Shown here one piece after another: positions 1-6,286 of a DNA stretch of 7,098 nt. A model generated the notes under the pieces. That model did not search any database, was not told the DNA's origin, and saw only the letters and a program-made list of their open reading frames with translations. The translations under genes and the position numbers were made by a program. Position 1 is the stretch's first letter, and every line of letters starts with the position of its first letter. Origin of the DNA: Burkholderiaceae bacterium (lineage in GTDB: Bacteria > Pseudomonadota > Gammaproteobacteria > Burkholderiales > Burkholderiaceae_C); contig CP059256.1 of the NCBI GenBank assembly GCA_013693755.1, forward strand, positions 1,721,668 through 1,728,765. The letters are read 5' to 3'.

Positions 1-567
1 AAGTCGGCCACCGTGAACCTCACCATCGAGGAGTTCACCAAGGAAAACCTCGCGCTGGCGCTGTACGGCAACCACGTCACCGGCAGCACAGGCACTGTGA
101 CCGCCGAAACCATCGGCGGCGCTGCTCCGGTGGTCGGCGACCGATACTTCTTCGCCCATCCCAAGGTGTCGGCGCTGGTGGTGACCGACTCGGCGGGCAC
201 GCCCGCAACGCTGACCGCAGGCACGCACTACACCGCCGACACCGATTTCGGTGCCCTCCAGTTTCTGGATATCACCGGCTTTACCGCACCGTTCAAGGCC
301 GCCTACAGCTACGGCGTCGCCACCGAGATCGGCATCTTCACGCAGGCGCTGCCCGAGCGCTACCTGCGCCTGGAAGGCATCAACACCGCGCAGGGCAACG
401 CCAAGGTGCTGGTCGAGCTGTACCGCGTGGCCTTCGATCCCTTGAAGGAAATCTCCTTCATCTCGGACGAGTACAACAAGTTCGAACTGGAAGGATCGCT
501 CCTGGCCGACACCACCAAGCCCTATGACGCGGTGCTTGGCCAGTTCGGCCGCATCGTGCAACTGTGA
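1..567 (+). CDS. Probable major tail tube protein, 3' part (start outside window)
   Basis: The frame is open from the first base, reading K-S-A-T before the GTG at 13, so this is the C-terminal 188 residues of a longer protein and the GTG is not a credible start. The N-terminal visible part reads TVNLTIEEFTKENLALALYG. The C-terminal part has VELYRVAFDPLKEISFISDEY followed by an ELEGSLLADTTKP segment and ends GRFGRIVQL-like. By recollection, this pattern is typical of tail tube subunits of long-tailed phages of Proteobacteria; no search was run. Such proteins form the hexameric rings of the tube around the tape measure protein. The composition is rich in Ala, Thr, Gly and beta-formers, with no signal peptide or membrane segment, as expected of a virion beta-barrel. 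The position directly before a chaperone locus and a tape measure gene supports the call. A related tail structural role is the main alternative. Confidence 0.72.
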   Translation, partial: KSATVNLTIEEFTKENLALALYGNHVTGSTGTVTAETIGGAAPVVGDRYFFAHPKVSALVVTDSAGTPATLTAGTHYTADTDFGALQFLDITGFTAPFKAAYSYGVATEIGIFTQALPERYLRLEGINTAQGNAKVLVELYRVAFDPLKEISFISDEYNKFELEGSLLADTTKPYDAVLGQFGRIVQL

Positions 568-568
568 T

Positions 569-573
569 GGGGA
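569..573 (+). promoter_or_regulatory. Ribosome binding site GGGGA for the tail chaperone
   Basis: GGGGA lies five bases before the ATG at 579. It favours 579 as the start over the in-frame GTG at 564 and ATG at 567, which overlap the end of the tail tube gene and have no clear Shine-Dalgarno match before them. The start at 579 gives a product beginning MSDLETLIPQ. Confidence 0.5.
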
Positions 574-578
574 CTGCC

Positions 579-893
579 ATGAGCGATCTGGAAACTCTCA
601 TCCCACAAGCAGTGGAGCTGGTCATCGACGGGCAGCCGTTGGCCATCAAGCCACTCAAGGTCGGCCAGATGCCCGCCTTCCTGCGCGCGATCACGCCGGT
701 GATGCAGCAGATCGGCGGCGATGGTATCGACTGGCTGGCACTGTTCGGCGAGTGCGGCGACGACCTGCTGACGGCAGTGTCCATCGCCGTCGGCAAGCCC
801 CGCGCGTGGGTCGACGCACTCGATGCCGACCAGGCCATCCTGTTGGCGGCCAAGGTGCTTGAGGTTAACGCCGATTTTTTACCCGGACGGTGA
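579..893 (+). CDS. Tail assembly chaperone, upstream frame (G-like)
   Basis: This encodes a 104-residue acidic soluble protein starting MSDLETLIPQAVELVIDGQP. It is predicted to act in the cytoplasm, binding the tape measure protein and recruiting tube subunits, like gpG of phage lambda. Residues from about 15 form a short beta segment (VELVIDGQPLAIKPLKVGQM), followed by helices ending in DADQAILLAAKVLEVNADF. This resembles the short tail chaperones encoded between tube and tape measure genes in proteobacterial phages, but I recognise it by pattern and position, not by search. It starts 11 bases after the stop of the tube gene. The zero frame ends four codons after a T6 run (875-880) as LPGR-stop, an abrupt end just after the conserved-looking EVNADF. 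A -1 shift at T TTT TTA would replace it with F-TRTVMPRL and continue to 976, giving about 132 residues, a more usual length for this family. Deletion of one T from a former T7 run would leave the same trace. Confidence 0.7.
   Translation: MSDLETLIPQAVELVIDGQPLAIKPLKVGQMPAFLRAITPVMQQIGGDGIDWLALFGECGDDLLTAVSIAVGKPRAWVDALDADQAILLAAKVLEVNADFLPGR
875..881 (+). promoter_or_regulatory. Candidate programmed frameshift site T TTT TTA
   Basis: In the zero frame the codons are GAT-TTT-TTA-CCC, so the seven bases 875-881 match the classical -1 slippery pattern X XXY YYZ with X = Y = T and Z = A. Both tRNAs can re-pair after slipping back one base. The site is at the 3' end of a tail chaperone frame, exactly where tailed phages commonly use frameshifting to make the longer chaperone. 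A 5-bp pairing is possible between ACCCG (881-885) and CGGGT (907-911), but it starts inside the heptamer with no spacer, so its role as a stimulator is doubtful. A shift of -1 leads to the stop ending at 976; a shift of -2 or +1 leads to the frame ending at 1182. Confidence 0.5.
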
Positions 894-1182
894 TGCCTCG
901 GCTCGACGGGTTGATCGCGCAGACGAGCGCGGCGGTGGCAGTGACCACGGCTGGTTCGACACCGTCCAGCACCTGATCGCCCACGGCCACCGGTTGCCGG
1001 ACGTCCTCGACTACACCCTGGCGCAGGTGCGCGGCTTCGCCGCCGCCACCGCGCGAGAGGACGCGGCGCGCGATGCCCGGCTGCTCTCGCTGATCGCCAT
1101 GGGCGCACGCGGCGATTCGCGTCACCTCGACCAGACCCTAGACAGGCTCCAAGACCATGCGCATCTCGGTTCGCATCGATAG
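880..1182 (+). CDS. Tail assembly chaperone, downstream frame (T-like extension)
   Basis: This frame is open up to the stop at 1180-1182. It encodes WFDTVQHLIAHGHRLPDVLD followed by a YTLAQVRGF segment and a helical Ala/Arg-rich part to about base 1140. The pattern of an aromatic start, a G-H turn, and YTLAQ followed by a long helix is what I associate with the T domain of phage tail chaperones, which binds tail tube subunits or the tape measure protein in the G-T fusion. There is no ATG, GTG or TTG in frame between 880 and about 1000. The ATG at 823 and TTG at 859 lie within the upstream chaperone, and their first residues (MPTRPSCWRP) look like an out-of-frame shadow. Translation therefore most likely comes from ribosomes shifting frame upstream, and 880 is given as the first codon of this frame after a -2 slip, not as a start codon. 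It overlaps the next gene by 26 bases. Confidence 0.55.
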   Translation, partial: YPDGDASARRVDRADERGGGSDHGWFDTVQHLIAHGHRLPDVLDYTLAQVRGFAAATAREDAARDARLLSLIAMGARGDSRHLDQTLDRLQDHAHLGSHR

Positions 1183-1801
1183 CAAGGCCGCGCAGGCGCA
1201 GTTGCGCCGCTGGGGCGGCGAGTTCCGCGACAAGGTCAAGCAGGCAGTCGCGCTCGGCATCGCCAGCGAGGCCGCCGAGCTCAAGCAGGATGTGCGCAGC
1301 CACGTCGCTGGCCAGATGACGGTGGTCAAGAAGTCCTTCGTCAAAGGCTTCACCGCCAAGGTGCTCGACAAGGACAAGAACCGGCTGCCCGCGCTCTACG
1401 TCGGCTCGCGCATCCCGTGGTCGGGCATCCACGAGCGTGGCGGCGTCATTGGTGGCCGGATGTTGATCCCGCTGCACGGGCGCGTGGGCCGCAAACGCTT
1501 CAAGGCGCAGATCGCCGAGCTGATGCGCGGTGGCAATGCCTATTTCATCAAGAACGCCAAGGGGAACATCGTGCTGATGGCCGAGAACATCAAGGAACAC
1601 GACCGGCCACTGTCGGGCTTCAAGCGCCGCTACCGCAAGGCCGAGGGCATCAAGCGCCTCAAGCGCGGCGCGGACGTGCCCATCGCCGTGCTGGTGCCGC
1701 GCGTGCAGCTCAAGAAGCGTCTGAACGTCGAACGCATCGTCGCCGGTCGCATTCCGCGCCTGTCCGCCCGCATCGAGAAGCAGTTGCGGCTGGTGGACTG
1801 A
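1157..1801 (+). CDS. Phage minor tail / tail-completion-like protein, 214 aa
   Basis: A 214-residue, strongly basic protein starting MRISVRIDSKAAQAQLRRWG. An N-terminal helix-rich part (about residues 8-60, with ASEAAELKQDVRSHV) is followed by LPALYVGSRIPWSGIHERGG around residues 80-95, a Gly-rich turn (GGVIGGRMLIPLHGR), and a Lys/Arg-rich C-terminal half. The layout of helix, beta segment and an IHERGG turn resembles the broad class of phage head-tail or minor tail proteins that includes HK97 gp10-like and lambda gpZ-like families, and the uncharacterised DUF6441 type. I consider the last the closest, but from memory only. No catalytic motif, signal peptide or membrane segment is visible. 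The ATG overlaps the end of the chaperone frame, with only a weak AGG about ten bases upstream, so translational coupling is likely. Its place between chaperone and tape measure genes points to tail assembly, but the exact role is unknown. Confidence 0.6.
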   Translation: MRISVRIDSKAAQAQLRRWGGEFRDKVKQAVALGIASEAAELKQDVRSHVAGQMTVVKKSFVKGFTAKVLDKDKNRLPALYVGSRIPWSGIHERGGVIGGRMLIPLHGRVGRKRFKAQIAELMRGGNAYFIKNAKGNIVLMAENIKEHDRPLSGFKRRYRKAEGIKRLKRGADVPIAVLVPRVQLKKRLNVERIVAGRIPRLSARIEKQLRLVD

Positions 1802-1803
1802 AG

Positions 1804-4800
1804 ATGGCGAACCGAATTTCCATCCTCGTTGCGCTCGAAGGGGCCGACGAGGGGCTCAAACGAGCCATCACCTCTGCCGAGCGCAGCCTCGGCGAGTTTG
1901 GCTCGAACGCCAAGACCGCTGGCGATAGAGCTGCCGCCGGGATGGCCGAGGTCAAGGCCGGAATGAGCGCATTTGGCGATCAGGTCGCCAAGGCCAAGAC
2001 GCAGTTGCTGGCTTTCCTCACCATCAACTGGGCCAGTGGCAAGGTGCAGGAGATCGTCCAGATCGCCGACGCCTGGAACATGATGTCTGCGCGGCTCAAG
2101 CTCGCCACCGCTGGCAGCCGCGAGTACACGGTCGCGCAGAAGGAACTGTTCGCCATCTCGCAGCGCATCGGCGTGCCGATCCAGGAGACCGCCACGCTTT
2201 ACGGCAAGCTGCAACAGGCTGTGCGGATGCTGGGCGGAGAGCAGCAGGATGCCCTCTCGCTCACCGAAAGCATCTCGCAAGCACTGCGTATCTCAGGTGC
2301 ATCGGCCACCGAGGCGCAGTCGTCCCTGCTGCAGTTCGGGCAGGCCCTGGCCTCGGGCGTGCTGCGCGGCGAGGAATTTAACTCTGTCGTCGAAAACAGC
2401 CCGCGTCTGGCCAAGGCACTGGCCGACGGCCTGAACGTGCCCATCGGACGGCTGCGCAAGCTCGCCGAGGAAGGCCGCCTGACCGCCGACGTGGTGGTTA
2501 ACGCGCTGATGAGCCAGAAGGACAAGCTGGCCGCCGAGTACGCGCAACTGCCGATGACCGTCAGCCAGGCCTTCACGCGTCTGTCGAACGCCTTCGGGCA
2601 GTGGGTCAGCAAGCTCGATGAATCGACCGGCTTCACCAAGAAGCTCGCCGAGGCCCTGACGTGGTTGTCGGAGAACCTGGACACGGTGATGAAGTGGCTG
2701 GGCCGCATTGCCGAGGTCGGCCTCGCGGTGCTGGTCTACCGCCTAATTCCGGCGCTGATCATCGCGTGGCAGACGGCAGGTGCGGCGGCGGTGACGGCGG
2801 CCAGCACCACGGCGGCCGCGTGGGCAACGGCCAACCTATCGTTGTCCAATGCCATCGCTACGGTGGGCAAGCTTCGCGTGGCGTTCGGGGTGCTGGGCGC
2901 GGCCATCATCGGCTGGGAGATCGGGACGTGGCTGTCGGAAGAGTTCGAGATCGTCCGCAAGGCGGGCATTTTCATGGTCGAGGTGCTGATGAAGGGCATC
3001 GAGCACCTGCGCTTCCAGTGGGAGGTGTTCGCCGCCATCTTCACGTCCGACACCATCGCTGAAGCCACCAAGCGCCACGAACAGCGGCTCGCGGAGATGA
3101 ATCGCATCTTTGCCGAGATGTACGCCGACGCCACCGAAGGTGCGAACGCAGCCAAAGGCGCGATGAACACCGCTGCGACCGCTGCCGAGGAAATCGCCAA
3201 GCGGCTCGAAGCCGTGCGCCAGGGCACGCAGGAAGCGGTCGGGCGTGGCATCGAGGCGGTGCACGCCGCGCTGGAAAAGCTCAAGTCCCGGCTCGGCGAG
3301 GTCGAACAGGCCGTCGGCAAGGCCCAAGGTGTGGTCAACGACGCCACCGCCAAGATGGCCGAAGCCTACAAGGGGCTGACCACCATCGTCGAGGCCAGCC
3401 TCGCACAGCAGGTGCAAGCGGTGAAGAACCGCTACGACCAGGAGAAGGCGGAACTGGAGCGTACCCAGCAGTCCGAAACCGCCAAGATCACCAAGTCCAC
3501 GCAGCTGCTCACCGAGGCGCTGACACAGCAGGCGACCCTGCGCCGTCAGGCCACGACCGAGACGCTCGGTCTGATCGATCAGGAAACGCAGGCGCGCAAG
3601 CAGGCCGCCGCCCGGCAAGGCCAGACCGAGGACGAGCGCCGGGCCAACGTACAGCGTGTCGAGAACGACATCCTCGCCACCAAGCGCCAGACGCTGGCGC
3701 AGGCGCTCTCCGAGTACCGCCAGCACATCGACGCCCTCAACGCCGAGGCCAACCGGCATCTGGCGGAGGTGCAGCGCATCGAGGAAGCCAAGCGCCAGTT
3801 GTCGATGTCCACGGAGGAGCGCATCCGCGACATCCGCCGCCAGGGCATGACCGAGTACGAGGCCACCGAGGATCGCAAGCGCCAGATCGCCGAGATGCAG
3901 GAGCAGGCGCGCCAGGCACTGGCCAACGGTGAATTGGAGCTTGCCCGCCAGCTCGCGCAGAAGGCGATGGACATGGCCGCGCAGGTGGCCACCAGTCAGA
4001 CCAACGAGGCCAAGCGCGGCGAGGAAGCCCGCAGGCAGTCCGAGCAGGCAGTGTCACAGGTCACGCAACTGGAAGCGCAGTCGCGCGAGGCCTACCGCAG
4101 GCAGGAGTACCAGCAGGCCACCGATTTGATGCGGCAAGCCGATCAGTTGCGCGCGGAACTGGCGCAGAAGGCCAAGGATGCCGACGTGCAGGCCGCGCAG
4201 GGCAAACAGGGCGTGCGCGATGCCATCGACCGTATTCGCCAGTCCGAGGAGATTCTCAACCAGACGCTGGATGCCGAAGCGAAGGCGCACCATACGGCGG
4301 CACGCTCGGCAATCACGGCGCGCGATGAGATTCAGCGGACGCTGACCGAGACCACGCGCCAGATCGACGACATCACGGCCAAGCTCAAGGACGGTCTGAA
4401 GGTCACGCTCGACGCCGACATCACGCGCTTCGACAAGGCCATCGCTGATCTGGACAAGGCGCTGGCCGAAAAGGAATACCTGCTCCAGATCCAGGCTGAT
4501 CTGCAGGAAGCGGAGAAGAAGCTCAAGGAATACGAGCAGTTGCTCAAGGAAGGCAAGACGCTGCCGGTCGATGCCGATGTGTCCAAGGCCAAGGAGGCGC
4601 TGGACAAACTCAAGACCTACGCCGATCAGAACGCGCAGTTCGAGCTGAAGGTGGCGACCGAGAAGGCGCAGGCAGCCATCACCAATGTCGAAGGGATGAT
4701 CAAGGCGCTGGATCGCATCCAGACCGAGTCGCAGCATCAGGTGGCCAGCAACGTCGGTGCGGTACGCGCGGAAATCGACAGCCTCAACGGGCGCAACACT

Positions 4801-5841
4801 TCCAGCACCCACACCATCTACGTGACCAAGGTGGAAACCAATGCCACTGGCGGTCTGGTGGGTGGCGTGCGGCGGTTTGCCGACGGCGGTGCGGTGGCTC
4901 CGGCCTTTCCCCGGATGAGCGGTGGCTCGGTGCCCGGCTCCGGCCACCACGACACCGTGCCGCGCACCCTGGATGCCGGGGCCTTCGTGATCCGCAAGGC
5001 GGCGGTGCAGAAGTACGGCAGCGGCGCGCTCTCGCGTCTGGCCAATGGCGTCGCCCACTTCGCGGTCGGTGGGCGCGTTGCCTCGTTGGGCGGTACCGGC
5101 TCCACAGGCTCCGATCCCAACGACAAGCCGAGCAGGCCCAAGAAGAACCGCGAAGCGTTCGAGGCGCTCAAGATGATCGACCTCGGCCTGCAGGGGATGA
5201 ACGAGTACACGAGCTGGCTGCAGTGGAACTACGGCGCATCGGTCAGTTTGGATATGCGCAGCAAGACGATGGACAACTACGGCAAGCAGGCGCAGCAGGA
5301 TCGCCGCACGCTGGAAGACTTCATAGGTCGCAAGACGCTGACTGGCAACGAGCGCCAGAACCTCGAACGCATCAAGCAGACGTGGCGGCAGGCGATGGCC
5401 CAGCCGCTGCTCTGGGGTAAAGACCTGGAGCGCGAGCTGATCGACTACATGGAGCAAAACCAGGGCGAGTTTTACCGGCGCGGTGGCTTGGCGAAATCCG
5501 ACACCGTCCCGGCGATGCTCACCCCGGGCGAGTTCGTCGTGAACCGGCAGGCAGTCGCCCGCTACGGCGCTGGCTTCTTCGAAGCCATCAACAACCTGAG
5601 CGCTCCGGCGCAGGCACTGGCCGGGCGTGCGCTGGCGGGCATTCAGGGCTTTGCCTCGGGTGGTCTGGTGCAGCCCGCAAGCCGCAGCCTGCCACGTCCC
5701 TCGTTGCCCGAAGGTACGCCCACCCGCACCGTGCGCGTGGAACTGTCCTCGGGGCAACAGAAGGTCAACGCCACCGTCGATGCGCGTGACGAAGCGCGAC
5801 TGCTGCAACTGCTGGACGCCGCCCGCGCACGCACGGCTTGA
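1804..5841 (+). CDS. Tail tape measure protein, 1345 aa
   Basis: This protein sets tail length, acts as scaffold for tube polymerisation, and is ejected with the DNA. ATG 1804 follows the previous stop by two bases, with GGTGGA (1792-1797) as a fair ribosome binding site; the frame is open further upstream to 1417 but only as a shadow of the previous gene. Domains in order: residues 1-60, a helical leader (MANRISILVALEGADEGLKR); about 75-265, a tape-measure N-terminal domain with WNMMSARLKLATAG at 91 and the LLQFGQALASGVLRGEEFNS region; hydrophobic segments at about 302-333 and 357-377, likely to insert into the host inner membrane; about 440-860, a Gln/Glu/Ala/Arg-rich coiled coil; 865-975, four tandem units of about 27 residues; about 1014-1092 and 1227-1289, two Gly-rich DTVP modules separated by a charged helical part with several Trp. 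Length and architecture are normal for the family; 1345 residues imply a tail of about 200 nm. Confidence 0.95.
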   Translation: MANRISILVALEGADEGLKRAITSAERSLGEFGSNAKTAGDRAAAGMAEVKAGMSAFGDQVAKAKTQLLAFLTINWASGKVQEIVQIADAWNMMSARLKLATAGSREYTVAQKELFAISQRIGVPIQETATLYGKLQQAVRMLGGEQQDALSLTESISQALRISGASATEAQSSLLQFGQALASGVLRGEEFNSVVENSPRLAKALADGLNVPIGRLRKLAEEGRLTADVVVNALMSQKDKLAAEYAQLPMTVSQAFTRLSNAFGQWVSKLDESTGFTKKLAEALTWLSENLDTVMKWLGRIAEVGLAVLVYRLIPALIIAWQTAGAAAVTAASTTAAAWATANLSLSNAIATVGKLRVAFGVLGAAIIGWEIGTWLSEEFEIVRKAGIFMVEVLMKGIEHLRFQWEVFAAIFTSDTIAEATKRHEQRLAEMNRIFAEMYADATEGANAAKGAMNTAATAAEEIAKRLEAVRQGTQEAVGRGIEAVHAALEKLKSRLGEVEQAVGKAQGVVNDATAKMAEAYKGLTTIVEASLAQQVQAVKNRYDQEKAELERTQQSETAKITKSTQLLTEALTQQATLRRQATTETLGLIDQETQARKQAAARQGQTEDERRANVQRVENDILATKRQTLAQALSEYRQHIDALNAEANRHLAEVQRIEEAKRQLSMSTEERIRDIRRQGMTEYEATEDRKRQIAEMQEQARQALANGELELARQLAQKAMDMAAQVATSQTNEAKRGEEARRQSEQAVSQVTQLEAQSREAYRRQEYQQATDLMRQADQLRAELAQKAKDADVQAAQGKQGVRDAIDRIRQSEEILNQTLDAEAKAHHTAARSAITARDEIQRTLTETTRQIDDITAKLKDGLKVTLDADITRFDKAIADLDKALAEKEYLLQIQADLQEAEKKLKEYEQLLKEGKTLPVDADVSKAKEALDKLKTYADQNAQFELKVATEKAQAAITNVEGMIKALDRIQTESQHQVASNVGAVRAEIDSLNGRNTSSTHTIYVTKVETNATGGLVGGVRRFADGGAVAPAFPRMSGGSVPGSGHHDTVPRTLDAGAFVIRKAAVQKYGSGALSRLANGVAHFAVGGRVASLGGTGSTGSDPNDKPSRPKKNREAFEALKMIDLGLQGMNEYTSWLQWNYGASVSLDMRSKTMDNYGKQAQQDRRTLEDFIGRKTLTGNERQNLERIKQTWRQAMAQPLLWGKDLERELIDYMEQNQGEFYRRGGLAKSDTVPAMLTPGEFVVNRQAVARYGAGFFEAINNLSAPAQALAGRALAGIQGFASGGLVQPASRSLPRPSLPEGTPTRTVRVELSSGQQKVNATVDARDEARLLQLLDAARARTA
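4396..4728 (+). repeat. Four tandem ~27-residue strand-helix repeats in the tape measure protein
   Basis: Residues 865-975 of the tape measure protein contain four units, each with a short beta-like start ending in A-D or equivalent, then an amphipathic helix: LKVTLDAD, YLLQIQAD, KTLPVDAD and FELKVATE, each followed by about 19 helical residues such as ITRFDKAIADLDKALAEK and VSKAKEALDKLKTYADQN. The A-D positions are at residues 872, 899, 925 and 953 (E in the last), a spacing of 26-28. The repeats are diverged at the DNA level, so they are old and not a simple recent tandem duplication. Confidence 0.6.
4921..5079 (+). repeat. Gly-rich DTVP module of tape measure C-terminus, copy 1
   Basis: Residues 1040-1092 read GGSVPGSGHHDTVPRTLDAG, then AFVIRKAAVQKYGSG, and end HFAVGGRV. 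They align with the second copy at 5482-5670 through D-T-V-P-x-x-L-x-x-G-x-F-V-[IV]-x-x-x-A-V-x-[KR]-Y-G-x-G and the closing FAxGGxV. A further partial unit, RFADGGAV at 4873-4896, lies just before it. This GG/DTVPxxLxxGEFVV motif is common near the C-terminus of tape measure proteins. Confidence 0.65.
5482..5670 (+). repeat. Gly-rich DTVP module of tape measure C-terminus, copy 2
   Basis: Residues 1227-1289 read GGLAKSDTVPAMLTPGEFVV, then NRQAVARYGAGFFEAINN, and close with GFASGGLV. It is the better match to the usual tape-measure motif (PAMLTPGEFVV). It is separated from copy 1 by about 134 residues that are charged and predicted helical. Confidence 0.65.
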
Positions 5842-5848
5842 CCGTGCG
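5830..5848 (+). terminator. Perfect 7-bp hairpin over the tape measure stop codon; possible weak terminator or RNA-processing site
   Basis: CGCACGG (5830-5836) and CCGTGCG (5842-5848) pair perfectly around the loop CTTGA, which contains the TGA stop of the tape measure gene. It is followed by a pyrimidine-rich stretch, CTCCTGTTTCTCT (5849-5861), that has only a weak T run, so strong intrinsic termination is not assured. It sits in the only clear intergenic gap of the window, where partial termination would lower expression of the distal genes. The structure is seen in the sequence; the function is inferred. Confidence 0.4.
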
Positions 5849-5877
5849 CTCCTGTTTCTCTGCCTGAGGGTTTCCCG

Positions 5878-6285
5878 ATGCAACTGAAGAACCTCGACAC
5901 CGGGGTGGCTCTGCCATTGCCTGACGACTTGCTCTGGAGCGACGAGCACGCGTGGTCGCCTGCTGTCGCCAATGCGTCCTACCTGATCACCGGGGCCTTG
6001 CTGATCCAGTCGGCCACCCGGCAGGCAGGTCGGCCGATCACCCTGGTGGGAGCACCCGATATGGCCTGGGTGACGCGTGCTGCCGTCGAGCAGTTGCGCG
6101 CGTGGGCGGCGATTCCGGTGGGCGGCAGCACAGGCCGCTTCGAACTGACTTTCGCCGATGGCCGGGTCTTCACGGTCGCTTTTCGCCACCAGGAGGTCGC
6201 CATCGAGGCCGAGCCCGTGCTGGGCATCCCGGCGCGATCCGGCAACGACTTCTACCGCCTGACCCTTCGATTCCTGGAGATTTGA
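5878..6285 (+). CDS. Conserved-looking phage tail protein of unknown function, 135 aa
   Basis: A 135-residue protein starting MQLKNLDTGVALPLPDDLLW. GAGGG (5866-5870) lies seven bases before the ATG, a strong ribosome binding site, so the start is well supported. Visible segments are the LPDDLLWSDEHAWSPAVANA region, a Gly/Ala stretch ASYLITGALLIQ, RQAGRPITLVG, a helix VTRAAVEQLRAWAAIP, then a beta-rich C-terminal half (RFELTFADGRVFTVAFRHQE and FYRLTLRFLEI). The PDDLLW start, RQAGRPITL and ADGRxFTVxFRH patterns look like a small family I have seen beside tape measure genes in proteobacterial prophages, with no known function that I can name. It could be a small tail-tip or distal-tail component comparable in position to lambda gpM, but no sequence relationship is claimed. 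There is no signal peptide; the one hydrophobic stretch is short and Gly-rich, so a membrane location is unlikely. It is one base from the next gene, so the two are probably co-translated. Confidence 0.65.
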   Translation: MQLKNLDTGVALPLPDDLLWSDEHAWSPAVANASYLITGALLIQSATRQAGRPITLVGAPDMAWVTRAAVEQLRAWAAIPVGGSTGRFELTFADGRVFTVAFRHQEVAIEAEPVLGIPARSGNDFYRLTLRFLEI

Positions 6286-6286
6286 G

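Noticed and set aside
13..15. GTG as the start of the first gene
   Set aside because: The frame is open to the window edge, reading K-S-A-T before it, and a tube protein would be expected to extend further upstream.
564..578. GTG 564 or ATG 567 as the chaperone start
   Set aside because: Both overlap the end of the tube gene and lack a Shine-Dalgarno match, whereas ATG 579 has GGGGA at the right distance and gives a cleaner N-terminus.
916..931. Hairpin CGCGC-AGACGA-GCGCG as a frameshift stimulator
   Set aside because: The pairing exists, but it begins about 35 bases after the slippery heptamer, much further than the usual few bases, and small GC stems are common in such sequence.
458..1600. 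A 380-codon open frame on the minus strand
   Set aside because: It crosses the ends of four + strand genes, has an odd His/Arg/Pro/Ala-rich composition and no ribosome binding site that I could support.
1417..1803. Upstream extension of the tape measure frame to an ATG at 1417
   Set aside because: The added 129 residues are low-complexity Arg/Ala/Gln-rich and overlap the well-formed 214-residue gene in another frame. The ATG at 1804 has a ribosome binding site and a normal tape measure N-terminus.
2836..3759. A 307-codon and other minus-strand open frames opposite the tape measure coiled coil
   Set aside because: They are Leu/Gly/Arg-rich mirror frames of a repetitive Gln/Glu/Ala coding region, with no start context or domain.
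4054..6189. A 711-codon open frame on the minus strand
   Set aside because: It lies antisense to the tape measure C-terminus and the next gene. Its translation is Arg/Gly/His/Leu-rich without recognisable domains. Long antisense open frames are expected opposite GC-rich coding sequence with strong third-position GC.
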